A DNA stretch of 64,000 bases, taken from contig DATJUX010000044.1 of assembly GCA_035502095.1 (NCBI GenBank), positions 62,001-126,000 on the forward strand. Reading direction: 5' to 3'. Each line of letters starts with the position of its first letter. Position 1 is the first letter of the stretch. The translations under genes and the position numbers were made by a program. This DNA comes from JAKANT01 sp035502095. Its GTDB lineage: Bacteria; Pseudomonadota; Gammaproteobacteria; Burkholderiales; Burkholderiaceae_F. The notes beneath the pieces were generated by a model. It searched no databases, had not been told where the DNA came from, and saw only the letters and a program-made list of their open reading frames with translations. Shown one piece after another: positions 54,119 through 63,009 of this stretch.

Positions 54119-55138
54119 TCAACCCCTCGCCTGGCGACTGCTCTTCGTGGGGCGCCGCTCGGATCCAGCCATCGTCCGCAGCAGCTCCAGCACCTGGTTG
54201 ATGCTCTTCTCGAGGCGGTCGAGACGGGCATTGATCGCAGACACGGCGAAGGGACGCACGACCGATTCCCCGCGCGCAACATCCTGCAGCGACGCCGCCG
54301 CCTCGGTCACGGGCACCTCGGCGCCGCCCGCTTCGTCGCGGATCTCGCCGGCGACCGCGTCGGCATCGGCCCGCACGAGCTTGTGTTTCTCGCCCAGGTA
54401 GCCAGCGAGCAAGAGGCGATTGCACAGCGTGTTGATCTTGCGTGGCACACCACCGGTCGCCGCATAGATCGCGTCGAACACACCTGCTTCGATTTCGGGA
54501 TCGTTCTTCCATCCCACCCGATGCAATCGGTGTTCGATATAGGCACGCGTCTCTTCCCGGTCCATTGGACCCAGGTGATAGGAAGCGATCACGCGCTGGC
54601 GCAGCTGCTGCATATAAGGCTCGCGCAGCAGGTTGCGCAGCTCCGGCTGACCGACGAGAAAGCTCTGCAACAGTGCGCGATCGCCGAGCTGGAAGTTGGA
54701 GAGCATGCGCAGCTCTTCCATGGCGCGCGGGGTGAGGTTCTGCGCCTCGTCGACGATCAACAAGGCCCGTTTGTGCTCCGCGATCAGCGAGGTCAGGAAG
54801 GCTTCCAGTGTGGCAAGAAGGTGCGACTTGTCGGTGCCCTTGACCGGCAGGCCGAACGCCGTCGCAACGGAACGCAGGAGGTCGTCGGCATCGAGTTGGG
54901 TGCTGACGAGTTGCACCGCCACGACCTTGCGCGGATCGAGTTCCGCCAGCAATGTACGCACCAGGGTCGTTTTCCCGGCTCCGATCTCGCCGGTGACGAC
55001 GATGAACCCCTCGCCCTGGAAGACGCCGTACTTCAGGTACGAGTAGGCACTGCTGTGGCCCTTGCTGCCGAAGAAGAACGCCGGATCGGGATTGAGCTGG
55101 AACGGTTTGCCTGTCAGGCTGTAAAAGGATTCATACAT
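54119..55138 (-). CDS. XrtA-associated AAA ATPase (TIGR03015)
   Basis: A 339-residue ATPase related to ExeA/GspA. Walker A is TGEIGAGKTTL (about 49-59), Walker B LLIVDEAQNL, with sensor and lid GVPRKINTLCNRLL further on. The N terminus MYESFYSLTGKPFQLNPDP is diagnostic of the PEP-CTERM ATPase family. The C-terminal ~90 residues hold an Ala-rich segment and a coiled-coil-like stretch ending SSRQARG. It probably powers or regulates EPS assembly or sorting at the inner membrane; the mechanism is unknown. It is 8 nt after the outer-membrane protein stop. Confidence 0.95.
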   Translation of the reverse strand: MYESFYSLTGKPFQLNPDPAFFFGSKGHSSAYSYLKYGVFQGEGFIVVTGEIGAGKTTLVRTLLAELDPRKVVAVQLVSTQLDADDLLRSVATAFGLPVKGTDKSHLLATLEAFLTSLIAEHKRALLIVDEAQNLTPRAMEELRMLSNFQLGDRALLQSFLVGQPELRNLLREPYMQQLRQRVIASYHLGPMDREETRAYIEHRLHRVGWKNDPEIEAGVFDAIYAATGGVPRKINTLCNRLLLAGYLGEKHKLVRADADAVAGEIRDEAGGAEVPVTEAAASLQDVARGESVVRPFAVSAINARLDRLEKSINQVLELLRTMAGSERRPTKSSRQARG

Positions 55139-55146
55139 CGCTGGAC

Positions 55147-56688
55147 CTAGAAGCGGTGACCGAGACCCACGAACGCCGCGTGTTCGTCTCCCTTTGGCGC
55201 GACCCCTGCGGCATTCGAATCGAAATTCTGCGCACGTGCTCCGACATATACGGTGGTCTTTGGTCCCACTTCTCGAGTCATCTGCAAGCGCACTCCCCGC
55301 TGATATGTCCTGGTACTGGTGTCGACATCACGATTGCGGGAAACCCAGCCAATCAGATTGAGCGCCGTAAGCGTTGTGACCTGGTGGCTGAAAGTAAAAG
55401 ACCCCCCTTCCTGCAAAACGTCCAGCGGCGTACTGCCGGTAACGACGAATATGGAATCGCTCAGGTCCTGCGTGCGATTGCTGTAAGCGCCGAGCACCAA
55501 CGAATTCCGAACACCCGTCACCAGAAACTGCACGCCCCGCTCGGTAACGACGGTGACCCGTTGGGCGGCAAGACTAGTCGGCGCGGCGAGTGACGACGGG
55601 AGACCTTGCTGCGCCATCAGATTGGCCACGGCCCTGGCACGTTCAGTCGGATCTGGAAAGCGCGTCGTGAACGCGGCATCGAGCAAGCCCGCGACATTGT
55701 TTGTCGCCGGCAGGGTAAGGAACGATTGTGCAAACGATTCGACGTCGCGCGACAAGACGACGTTGAAGGCCACGCGCGGCATGCGATGATCGAAACGGAA
55801 GTGCCAACTCGGGCCGAAGAAACGCTCTTCCCACAGCCAGTCCAGATCGGTGCGCTCGCTCGGTTTCCAGCGCATTTCGAACCCGTAGATCGGGCTCTCC
55901 TGCTTGTCCGTGTTGGTGACCAAGTTGGTCTTCTCGTACCCGCCATGAACCCCGAGCGTGAACGCCGATGTAATCAGGTCGGTTATCCCGATGCGCGCGG
56001 TATCGTCCGTCGCTTTCGGCGGCACTTGGTTTTCGAAGACGCTGACCGTTCGTCCCAGCTCGAAACTCCAACCCAGCGGCACGGGCTGATGCTCCATGCG
56101 CAAAGTGTGTTCGCCGGAATAGGACTGATTCTGATTTGGCGTTCCGGCCGGCGCCCCGGTGATCACGCTCCAGTCGTTGGCGCTGCGTAGCTGGTAACGA
56201 ACATCGGGCGTGATCTGGCCCTGGAATGACGGAATGATCCGGTAGTCGGTCGTGGTTTCCGTGTTGAACGAGGACGCACCCTCCGGTCGAGGTGCGAACA
56301 CGTCGGTCGCGGTCTGGCGCGAGATGACTCCGGCTTCGATGAAAAAGAAGCGTTCGATCGCCTCGAGGTTCGCGGTAAGGTCCACCTCGGGCAGGAGGGT
56401 GTTCTCGTTCGTCCCGTTCGCGTACGCCAATCCCGTGACCGACAGATGGCCCGAGATCCGGAAGCGCTTGCCTTCACCAAGCAGAGATACGCTTGGCGTC
56501 GCTTCAAACAGCGTGTCGGCCTTCTTCACGCCTTGCTCGTCGAAGTTGGCGTTGTCCGTCCATGTCACGCGCGTGTCGATGGCGGGCAGGATCGACCACT
56601 TCTCGGCCTGCGCCGGTCCGACGTAAGCCGCGCATGCAATGACAAGGGTCGGCACCAGCCTGCACTCGCGACAGGCAGATCGCGCCAT
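55147..56688 (-). CDS. PEP-CTERM system-associated outer-membrane protein (TIGR03016)
   Basis: A 513-residue beta-barrel-like protein with a signal peptide (VPTLVIACAAYVGPAQA) and a C-terminal Phe (GLGHRF), the usual BamA-recognised barrel end. Alternating amphipathic strands recur through the sequence (e.g. TVYVGARAQNFD, VRYQLRSANDWS). It may be the export channel or a structural partner for the export lipoprotein. ATG 56688 has an AGGA upstream; an upstream GTG would overlap the kinase gene by 14 nt. The family is a standard member of XrtA loci but has no proven function. Confidence 0.9.
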   Translation of the reverse strand: MARSACRECRLVPTLVIACAAYVGPAQAEKWSILPAIDTRVTWTDNANFDEQGVKKADTLFEATPSVSLLGEGKRFRISGHLSVTGLAYANGTNENTLLPEVDLTANLEAIERFFFIEAGVISRQTATDVFAPRPEGASSFNTETTTDYRIIPSFQGQITPDVRYQLRSANDWSVITGAPAGTPNQNQSYSGEHTLRMEHQPVPLGWSFELGRTVSVFENQVPPKATDDTARIGITDLITSAFTLGVHGGYEKTNLVTNTDKQESPIYGFEMRWKPSERTDLDWLWEERFFGPSWHFRFDHRMPRVAFNVVLSRDVESFAQSFLTLPATNNVAGLLDAAFTTRFPDPTERARAVANLMAQQGLPSSLAAPTSLAAQRVTVVTERGVQFLVTGVRNSLVLGAYSNRTQDLSDSIFVVTGSTPLDVLQEGGSFTFSHQVTTLTALNLIGWVSRNRDVDTSTRTYQRGVRLQMTREVGPKTTVYVGARAQNFDSNAAGVAPKGDEHAAFVGLGHRF

Positions 56689-56731
56689 CACGTCCTGCGC
56701 TTGCGCTGCCGGCCCAAAGACGTCGCCGGCA

Positions 56732-57712
56732 TCAGGATGGCGCATTCGCGTAGTACCCGTAGTACGAAACCGCCTCCGAGCTCACCACCTTGTTGAGCAA
56801 CGTCATGACGACGGGACAGCTTTCGACCGCCGCGAGAGCTTGAACCAGTGTGGACCTCTGGGTCCGATCGGCTTCGACGACGACGACGATCTGCCCCATA
56901 TGGCCCGCCAGCACCCGGGATTCCGTTGACGCCAGCAGCGGCGGCCCATCGAACACCAGGATCCGGTCCGAGTAGCGTGTGGCGAGTTCATCGACCAGTC
57001 GGTTCATGGCGTCGCTCGCCAGAAGCTCGGTCGCCCGCGGATGGTGTGTGCCGGCAGGCAGGATCGACAGGCGTTCGACGTTGGTCCGCAGCAGTACATC
57101 GGAAAGATCAAGCCGCGGGTCGGTCAGGACATCGAGCAGGCCCTTCGTGCTCGGCAGACCCAGTCGATCGAGCATCGCCGGTCGCGCGACGTCCGCGTCC
57201 ACCAGCAGCACCGTGCAATCCAGTTCGACCGCCATGCTTAGCGCGAGGTTGATCGCGGTGAAGGTCTTTCCCTCTCCCGGCATGGCGCTGGTGATCAGGA
57301 TCAGATTGCCACGCTCGACACTCGTCGATGACTTGCGCAATGCGTTGGTGAGAAGCGGCCGCTTGATCACGCGATATTCGTCCGCGAGTTGCGTGCGTGG
57401 CGCATCCGGTGTCAGGTACCCCATGTCGGCGAGCCGGGCAAGATCGATCTCGACCGTCCTCGAATGCCGATGGGGTTGTTCGAAGGAGCTCTCGTTTCGT
57501 GCCTGTGGCGGCGCGACCCGAACCGGTCGGTTCGCGGCAGGGTCCAGCACCAAGGGCTTCTTGTAAGGCCGGCCCAGCTCCACGACGGTCTCCGCCTCAG
57601 AGCTGGGGGTTACGCCTGTTGTGACCTCTCTCGGCTTCGTCCCGGCCGGAACGTCGACGCCTGCGCGCCGGAGTTCCTCCAGTCGTTTCGCCGCCTGCTC
57701 GATGATGCTCAT
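56732..57712 (-). CDS. XrtA-associated tyrosine autokinase (BY-kinase, TIGR03018)
   Basis: A 326-residue cytoplasmic BY-kinase (Wzc/CpsD kinase half). Walker A is SAMPGEGKTF (about 149-158), Walker A' VLLVDADVARP, Walker B ILVFDGPPLL. The C terminus is a short tyrosine cluster (YYGYYANAP), the likely autophosphorylation site. It should control chain length and export by cycling with the adjacent chain-length protein. The start at 57712 lies 10 nt after that gene's stop. N-terminal ~60 residues are a low-complexity linker. Confidence 0.94.
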   Translation of the reverse strand: MSIIEQAAKRLEELRRAGVDVPAGTKPREVTTGVTPSSEAETVVELGRPYKKPLVLDPAANRPVRVAPPQARNESSFEQPHRHSRTVEIDLARLADMGYLTPDAPRTQLADEYRVIKRPLLTNALRKSSTSVERGNLILITSAMPGEGKTFTAINLALSMAVELDCTVLLVDADVARPAMLDRLGLPSTKGLLDVLTDPRLDLSDVLLRTNVERLSILPAGTHHPRATELLASDAMNRLVDELATRYSDRILVFDGPPLLASTESRVLAGHMGQIVVVVEADRTQRSTLVQALAAVESCPVVMTLLNKVVSSEAVSYYGYYANAPS

Positions 57713-57722
57713 CCGGGTGTCC

Positions 57723-59282
57723 TCAAACCGGCACTGCGAGGCTGATCCAGGCAATCCAACTCCCGAATACGATCAGCAGCATTGAGAGTGCCCCGCCGAA
57801 CGCGACGTTCGAGATGCGCCTGCGGCCCACCGTGGCCGGGTTGGGCCGCAACGACACGATTCCAAGCACCGGCCGCTGACCGACATCGCGTAACACGCGT
57901 GCCGTGTCGATTGTCGGAAACAGTTGCGAAAGCGCAAAGCTCACAAGAGCCCCCAGACCCAGTGCACCGAGCAGTGCAAGCGGAGCAAGCGAGGCGCGGT
58001 TCGGGAAAACCGGCTTGGGTGAAACGCGAGGCGGATCGATGATTCTGAAGTCGGCGAGTTGGGTCGTCGCGTCGACGTCCTCGGAGATTGCTGCGGACTC
58101 GCGTCGCGTCACCAGACCGTCGTATTGCTTGCGCAGCACGTCATAGTCGCGATTCAGCTGCGCGAGTTCTGCCTCGACCTGGGGTACGCGGCCGGCGGTC
58201 GACCGCAGCGCGACCAGGCGTGACTCCAACTCACGTTCGCGTCCCTGAAGAGAGGCCACGTTCGCCTCCGCCTCGGCGAGCGCGATCTTGATGCCCTGGA
58301 ACACCGGGTTCGTCGCACCGCCCGTGGACTTGATCTTGGCAGCGGCGGCCCGCTTGCGAGCTTCGAGTTCCTTCGCCCGGTCCGCCTGCAGGCTCGCGAG
58401 CTGCCTGCGGGCGGCGATCACATCGGGATGCTCTTCGGTGTAGCGGCGCAGCAATTCGTCGAGCTGCTTGCTCAACAATTCGATCCGGCCGTCAAGCTCG
58501 GGAATGGCGGTGGCGTTGTCGACCGTCGCGAAGACATCGGAAGCCAGCGAGGGATCCTCCCCTGCCAGTTCGTGTCTGAGCGCTTCGCGCGACTCTTCGC
58601 TGGCGCGCAATTCGAGGCGCACCTTTGCCAGATCCTCGTTGATCGCAGTCATCTGGCCGAAAAAATCCTTGCCTGAGCCGGTCGTGTAGTTGAGGTTGCG
58701 CAGCTTGAATTCCTTGAGGCGGTTCTCCGCCTCCTCCAGCTTCTTCTCGTACGACTTGATCTGCTCGTCGATGAAGCGCCGTGCCGCTTCCGTGTCGCGC
58801 CGCTTGCCCCCCAACCCCGAGTCGACAAACATCGTGGTCAGACTCTGCACGACCCGTTGCGCGCGGTTCGGATCCGTGTCGCGGTAGCTGACATTGAAAA
58901 GATTCTCGCGCCCGCCTCCGGTCAGCTTGACCTCGCGCGTGAGCGTGTCCAGCAGGTCCTCACGGTCGCGGTCGCTCTTGATCGTGATGCTCAGATCGGC
59001 GTTGCGAATCAGGTTCTCGAGGTTTGGCCGGGTGATCAGCGTCCGCGCCAGCATCGCCACCTGCTGATTGACATCGGGCTGCACCGCCAGCCCGGTCAGC
59101 AGCGGCTTGAGCACCGACTGCGTATCGACGTAGATCCGCGAAGTCGCTTCATAGCGCTCCGGCATGCGCAGCACGGCGCCCGACCCGACGAGTGCCGCGA
59201 TCCAGGCGACCGCCAGTCCGATCCAGCGTCGCTGCCACATGCCGCGCGCCACGCTGAGGATCTGCCGAAGAATCTCGTCCAT
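57723..59282 (-). CDS. XrtA-associated chain-length determinant (Wzz-like, TIGR03007)
   Basis: A 519-residue Wzz/GumC-type protein. Two membrane segments frame it: near 20-40 (GLAVAWIAALVGSGAVL) and near 425-445, followed by an extra hydrophobic tail (SMLLIVFGSWIAWISL). Between them is a long periplasmic coiled-coil (SYEKKLEEAENRLKEF, QLASLQADRAKELEARKRAAA). It sets polymer length and links kinase to export pore. ATG 59282 is preferred; a GTG two codons earlier has an AAGAG only 3 nt away. Directly upstream of the BY-kinase, as normally found in these loci. Confidence 0.94.
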   Translation of the reverse strand: MDEILRQILSVARGMWQRRWIGLAVAWIAALVGSGAVLRMPERYEATSRIYVDTQSVLKPLLTGLAVQPDVNQQVAMLARTLITRPNLENLIRNADLSITIKSDRDREDLLDTLTREVKLTGGGRENLFNVSYRDTDPNRAQRVVQSLTTMFVDSGLGGKRRDTEAARRFIDEQIKSYEKKLEEAENRLKEFKLRNLNYTTGSGKDFFGQMTAINEDLAKVRLELRASEESREALRHELAGEDPSLASDVFATVDNATAIPELDGRIELLSKQLDELLRRYTEEHPDVIAARRQLASLQADRAKELEARKRAAAAKIKSTGGATNPVFQGIKIALAEAEANVASLQGRERELESRLVALRSTAGRVPQVEAELAQLNRDYDVLRKQYDGLVTRRESAAISEDVDATTQLADFRIIDPPRVSPKPVFPNRASLAPLALLGALGLGALVSFALSQLFPTIDTARVLRDVGQRPVLGIVSLRPNPATVGRRRISNVAFGGALSMLLIVFGSWIAWISLAVPV

Positions 59283-59332
59283 CGACACGCACTCTTACGA
59301 AGGTAGGTCGGGAACCATGCCGCGACTGCTGC

Positions 59333-59965
59333 TCAGAACCAGCTCTGCGGAATGATGATTACGTCTCCCGGCTTCACATCGACGTTGGCCGAGATGTCGC
59401 CGCGCTTGACGAGGTCCTTGAGCCGAACGTTGTACTGCTTGTTCTTCTCGGTCCCGCGCACCAGTACTGCAGCGTTGCCATCGGCAAAGTCGGTCAGGCC
59501 ACCGACCTGGATCATCACGTCGAGCAGCGTCATGTTCTGCCGATATGAAATCGCCTGCGGCTTCGCGGCCTCTCCGATGATCCTGATCTGTTCCGTATAG
59601 GGTCCCTGGAAGGCCGTCAGCACGACGGTCACGATCGGATCGCGAATGAACTTCGAGAGCGCTTTTTCGATATCCCGCGCCAGATCGGAGGGGCTGCGGC
59701 CAAGTGCGGGAAGGTCCTCGACCAGTGGGGTCGAGATCCGACCGTCAGGCCGGACGGGCACCGTGGTCGAGAGTTCAGGATTTCGCCAGACGATGATGTT
59801 CACCGTGTCCAGCGGCCCGATGAGGTAACGATATTGGGGGGTCGCTGCAGAAACGGGCGCCGGCGGATTCGAAGTGCCGCAGGCAACGAGCAGAAGCGAC
59901 GTAAGGGCAAATACGAAGCCGCAAACACTCCGAAGAACGCGCGATGCCGTCGAACGGGTCGCCAT
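59333..59965 (-). CDS. Polysaccharide export lipoprotein (Wza-like, TIGR03027)
   Basis: A 210-residue lipoprotein with lipobox LLLVACG (Cys near 29). The polysaccharide export domain begins YLIGPLDTVNIIVWRNPELSTTVPVR and is followed by SLBB-type repeats (RIIGEAAKPQAISYRQ, LVRGTEKNKQYNVRL). It ends DVIIIPQSWF. It would form the outer-membrane channel ring for the polymer. The ATG at 59965 has a strong GGAGGG ribosome site, which decides it over a TTG nine codons before. It appears to be the first gene of the right-arm operon. Confidence 0.95.
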   Translation of the reverse strand: MATRSTASRVLRSVCGFVFALTSLLLVACGTSNPPAPVSAATPQYRYLIGPLDTVNIIVWRNPELSTTVPVRPDGRISTPLVEDLPALGRSPSDLARDIEKALSKFIRDPIVTVVLTAFQGPYTEQIRIIGEAAKPQAISYRQNMTLLDVMIQVGGLTDFADGNAAVLVRGTEKNKQYNVRLKDLVKRGDISANVDVKPGDVIIIPQSWF

Positions 59966-60393
59966 CGAGTCCCTCCAAAAGATTGATTGCAAAGACTTTC
60001 TTCTTGCAAAGCGACGAAAGGCCGAACTTTACGTCGGCCATCACATATTTATGTGAGTCTATACCAGGTAGATGACCAGCGCCACATGGAGAACCAGCAA
60101 GAACCCTCGCCTTGCTCCGCGCCTACTCGTATTGACGAACCACGGCAATTCTGGTTCGCAGACACGGCAGCCAACTTCTAAGTCAAAGGAGAGATTTTCC
60201 GCCGATCCGGGGCGCGCAATGCCTCCTCAAGAGGAGCGGCCGACTTGGGGCGACGGCAGGTGGCATGCACCGACAATGAAGTCAGCTTAGCGGGATGATC
60301 GGACGCCGCAATCCCGTGGCGCCGACCGCGCACGCGCACTCTCGATGTTCACGACCCGCGCGCGTTCTACGAAGATGCTGGGCAAGGCCGACG
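59966..60393 (-). promoter_or_regulatory. 428-nt regulatory region of the right-arm EPS operon
   Basis: No convincing gene lies here. Two perfect dyads are adjacent: GGCCGA-8 nt-TCGGCC (60020-60039) and TCACATA-TT-TATGTGA (60041-60056). On the minus strand, TGG-TATAGA (60058-60066) is an extended -10-like box; a start predicted at about 60051 would fall inside the second dyad. This suggests a repressor or a leader hairpin controlling the operon that begins at the export gene. No sigma-54 box with correct spacing was found. Confidence 0.5.
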
Positions 60394-60576
60394 CTAAGGC
60401 CTTAGCACACCCTTGGCTGCCTTGCGCAGCCTCCGCGGCGCCTGCGTCAGCTTCGGCGCACGCTCGACCCTCAGCGGCGTCGCATGCCGCCCCGACGGCG
60501 TTTCGACGTGCGACCTTACCTGAGACTTTGTCATGTCGTGCCCGGTGATCCGCTTCCCTCCGGCGCTGCGCACCAT
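60394..60576 (-). CDS. Small basic hypothetical protein
   Basis: A 60-residue, Arg/Lys-rich protein (MVRSAGGKRITGH start). No family is recognised. Evidence for reality is a well-placed TAGGAG about 7-8 nt before the ATG and a composition unlike the neighbouring frames. It may bind nucleic acid given its charge, but that is guesswork. It lies between the EPS regulatory region and another small gene. Confidence 0.5.
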   Translation of the reverse strand: MVRSAGGKRITGHDMTKSQVRSHVETPSGRHATPLRVERAPKLTQAPRRLRKAAKGVLRP

Positions 60577-60771
60577 CTTTCAACTCCTATGAATAGTCCT
60601 TACAAAGCTAGCCGTTCGAGAAACGAAGACATTGACCGCGCGCAGGCGACGACCAGAACCCGATCGAAGAACACACTCCGTCGAGCTACCGACGCGAAGG
60701 TGAAAGACCAGCACTCCTTCGATGCCGCCGCCACCCGCGGCAGCACATCCCTCGGCGAGCGGCTCGCCGCA

Positions 60772-61068
60772 TCAGTGGTCCTCGATGCGCGGACGTTGCT
60801 CTTCCGCGAGCGAGCCGGTTTCGGGATCGATCCAGCTTTCGACACCGATGTCGTCCTCCGCTTGTTCGGTCGACTCGCCGGGCTCGACGCCCGCTTCGGA
60901 AGATTCGGCAAGTTGCATGTCGGCGCGCGCATCGTCGAAGGTCGCAAACGGGCCCACCTCATGCAACTCGGTAAGCCAGTAATAGCCGTCAGGATGTTGC
61001 ACGATGCGTGGCTCGGTGCCCTCGGGCCCTGCCAGCGCCTCGCGCCGCGGACGTCGTGTGGGTTTCAT
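60772..61068 (-). CDS. Small acidic hypothetical protein
   Basis: A 98-residue protein. The N-terminal 10 residues are basic, then VQHPDGYYWLTELHEVGPFATFDDARADMQ resembles short uncharacterised betaproteobacterial proteins (split here as HPDGYYWL and GPFATFDDARADM). The C-terminal half is very acidic. A strong GGAGGAAACGC ribosome site precedes the ATG. Function unknown. Confidence 0.65.
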   Translation of the reverse strand: MKPTRRPRREALAGPEGTEPRIVQHPDGYYWLTELHEVGPFATFDDARADMQLAESSEAGVEPGESTEQAEDDIGVESWIDPETGSLAEEQRPRIEDH

Positions 61069-61124
61069 GCGTTTCCTCCGGTAGAAATCCTTGTGAACCC
61101 TAGCGAGCGGCGCGACGGAGCGCC

Positions 61125-61232
61125 TTGACCACGCTCAGGGACCGGCGACGACTTGGGCGTCGGTTTCGCTCCCCGAACACGCGTATTGATGGGATTCTCC
61201 ATCTGGCCGCTGGTCGTATTTGACCACGCTCA
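61125..61232 (+). repeat. Direct repeat upstream of hsp20
   Basis: The 13-mer TTGACCACGCTCA occurs twice in the same orientation, at 61125-61137 and 61220-61232, 95 nt apart, before the small heat-shock gene. Each contains a -35-like TTGACC. It could be two promoters or regulator sites; no matching -10 is obvious. Confidence 0.4.
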
Positions 61233-61330
61233 AGTCGGCCTCTGCGCGCGCTCCGAAAATTTTGCCCACGTCGCCAGCCTATCCATGGGCGAGCGGCATG
61301 TCCCGGACGTTCCATACAAGGAGGTTTCCG

Positions 61331-61747
61331 ATGGCTGGCTTGCAACTTCTCGATCCTTTCGAAGGCTTCGACGAAGCGTTCAAATCGATGTGGCGCCCAG
61401 TGCGTTTCGAGTTGGCGGCACCCGCACCGAGCATCAAGCTTGAAGTGAGCGAGAGCGATGCAGAATTTCACGTCAAGGCGCAAATCCCCGGCGTCCGCAA
61501 AGAGGACATCCGGGTGAAGATCGACGGTGACGTCGTGTCCATCAGTGCCGAGACAAAGCAACAGAAGGAGGAAAAGAAAGGCAAGGTGGTGAAGTCCGAG
61601 TTCCAGTACGGCTCGGCGCAACGCAGCTTCTCTCTCGGCACAGACGTCGACTCGGCAAAGTCGAAGGCACGCTACGAGAATGGCATCCTGGAACTCACGC
61701 TTCCGAAGAAGCCAGACGGACAAGCAACGACGCTTGCGATCCAGTAG
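61331..61747 (+). CDS. hsp20: Hsp20/alpha-crystallin small heat-shock protein
   Basis: A 138-residue small heat-shock protein. The alpha-crystallin domain spans about 35-125, with AQIPGVRKEDIRVKIDGDVV, EFQYGSAQRSFSL and the closing YENGILELTLPKK (the A-x-x-x-n-G-v-L motif; here ARYENGILEL). These proteins hold denatured proteins for refolding. The ATG at 61331 has a textbook AAGGAGG. The gene stands alone on the plus strand among minus-strand envelope-stress genes. Confidence 0.95.
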   Translation: MAGLQLLDPFEGFDEAFKSMWRPVRFELAAPAPSIKLEVSESDAEFHVKAQIPGVRKEDIRVKIDGDVVSISAETKQQKEEKKGKVVKSEFQYGSAQRSFSLGTDVDSAKSKARYENGILELTLPKKPDGQATTLAIQ

Positions 61748-61913
61748 GAGACGCCCGCTGAGCCACGTGACGCTTCGCACCGCAGGTGGAGGTTGCGCTC
61801 GACGTTGCCGACTCATTTTTTGAGCGGAGCCGCGGTTAGTGGTGCCCGCTCCTCCTGTCAGGCCGTTGCGTCTCCGTCGCGTGCGGGAATCCTGCCGTCC
61901 GCGCGCATATTCG

Positions 61914-62147
61914 CTACGCGGGACGCCGCTGCATCGCCTCCGCCACGGCCTTGCGATCGATCAGTGCTCGCAACACCCACGCCAAGCCAACCTCCGCGCA
62001 ATACAGGTAAGCGTTCTCGCCCATCGCTCCTGCTTCCGCCATCACGTATTCGTCGCGGCCGTCCTCGACGACAAGGTGCAAGCGGCTTGTGTCCTGAACG
62101 AACTCGAGGTTGGTTGGCGCCTGGCGCGGCCCAGCGGTCCGGCGCAT
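61914..62147 (-). CDS. Small hypothetical protein
   Basis: A 77-residue protein (MRRTAGPRQAPTNLEF start) with balanced composition; segments DTSRLHLVVEDGRDEYVM and GLAWVLRALIDRKAVAEAMQ look like a small alpha/beta fold. No family known. No ribosome site is obvious at the chosen ATG, so the start could differ. It lies 24 nt downstream of the YqjK-like gene. Confidence 0.5.
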   Translation of the reverse strand: MRRTAGPRQAPTNLEFVQDTSRLHLVVEDGRDEYVMAEAGAMGENAYLYCAEVGLAWVLRALIDRKAVAEAMQRRPA

Positions 62148-62171
62148 GGCGTGGGCAGATTTTGTGACTGT

Positions 62172-62534
62172 CTACGCCGCGTGCTCCTCGGTTTCGTGCC
62201 TTGCGGCGACCGCCCTGCTGACGAACCACGCACAAAGGATCGCAATTCCTCCGAGCAGCAACCAGCGCGGCACGCCACGGCGGGCCGCGAGCGCCGCAAG
62301 GGTCGAAAGGAGGAGCGGACGTTCGCGCATCAGACCGAGGACTGTAGCGGCCAACGAAACGAGCCCCCGGGCGCGGCGTCCGCGTGTGATGCGCGACACG
62401 GCGCCCAGCACACCGAACAAGGTTTGCGTCGAGTTTCTGAGTTCGCCCACTGCATACCGCAATTCGGAGCGCTCGATTGCGGCGCGGGTCCGCAGGATCT
62501 CGGCCTTTAGTCTGTGCTGGTCGAGCTGCACCAT
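62172..62534 (-). CDS. YqjK-like small membrane protein
   Basis: A 120-residue protein with an amphipathic helical N-terminal half and one membrane segment (WLLLGGIAILCAWFVSRAV). Position and form resemble YqjK, third gene of the yqjDEK stress set in E. coli. Its ATG overlaps the preceding stop (TGATG). Function unknown; likely envelope stress. Confidence 0.7.
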   Translation of the reverse strand: MVQLDQHRLKAEILRTRAAIERSELRYAVGELRNSTQTLFGVLGAVSRITRGRRARGLVSLAATVLGLMRERPLLLSTLAALAARRGVPRWLLLGGIAILCAWFVSRAVAARHETEEHAA

Positions 62535-62989
62535 CAGAGTCCGGCCCCCCTGTTTCCCGAACCTTCCTGCGCCGTCCTCTGTTGCGCGCTACGGCCGGAG
62601 TCCTGCGCAGGAGCAGAATCATCGTCGCCGAGCAGTGCATTGCGATCCTTGGCAAGCTCGGCGAGCGTCTCCGAGAAAAGCGGCGGCATTTCGGCGATCT
62701 CACGTCGCAATCGCCTCAGGAGTGCGGCTGCGACGCCGGCAAACACTACGGCGAGAACTACCAATACGGAAGGACCGAAACGATCCCACAGCATGACCGC
62801 GAGTGCACCCGATGCCGCAAGAACTGCCAACTCAAAGAAGGTCGCGGCCACCAGCCCGAGCAACAGCCACCGCACGAGCTGCGCACGCGCTTGCGCGAGT
62901 TCGAGGGCTGCAAACTCCCCACGGGAGAGCAGCAACGTCAGTAATTGCGCCAACACACGGCGCAACGCGCCGAGCGGACTCCGCGCCAC
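62534..62989 (-). CDS. YqjE-like holin-family (DUF1469) membrane protein
   Basis: A 151-residue phage-holin-superfamily (YqjE/DUF1469) protein. Two membrane segments lie near 43-65 (LLLGLVAATFFELAVLAAS) and 70-95 (SVLVVLAVVFAGVAAAL). The GTG at 62989 (ARSPLGALRR) has GAGAGGAG upstream; a longer frame would overlap the DUF883 gene deeply. It overlaps the YqjK-like gene by 1 nt. Its role is not known, with no link to phage here. Confidence 0.8.
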   Translation of the reverse strand: MARSPLGALRRVLAQLLTLLLSRGEFAALELAQARAQLVRWLLLGLVAATFFELAVLAASGALAVMLWDRFGPSVLVVLAVVFAGVAAALLRRLRREIAEMPPLFSETLAELAKDRNALLGDDDSAPAQDSGRSAQQRTAQEGSGNRGAGL

Positions 62990-63009
62990 CCGCTCCTCTC
63001 GCCTCGAAT

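Noticed and set aside
60287..60583. 98-codon minus-strand frame overlapping the 60-residue small gene
   Set aside because: The 60-codon frame has the better ribosome site; this one is Ala/Arg-rich without motif.
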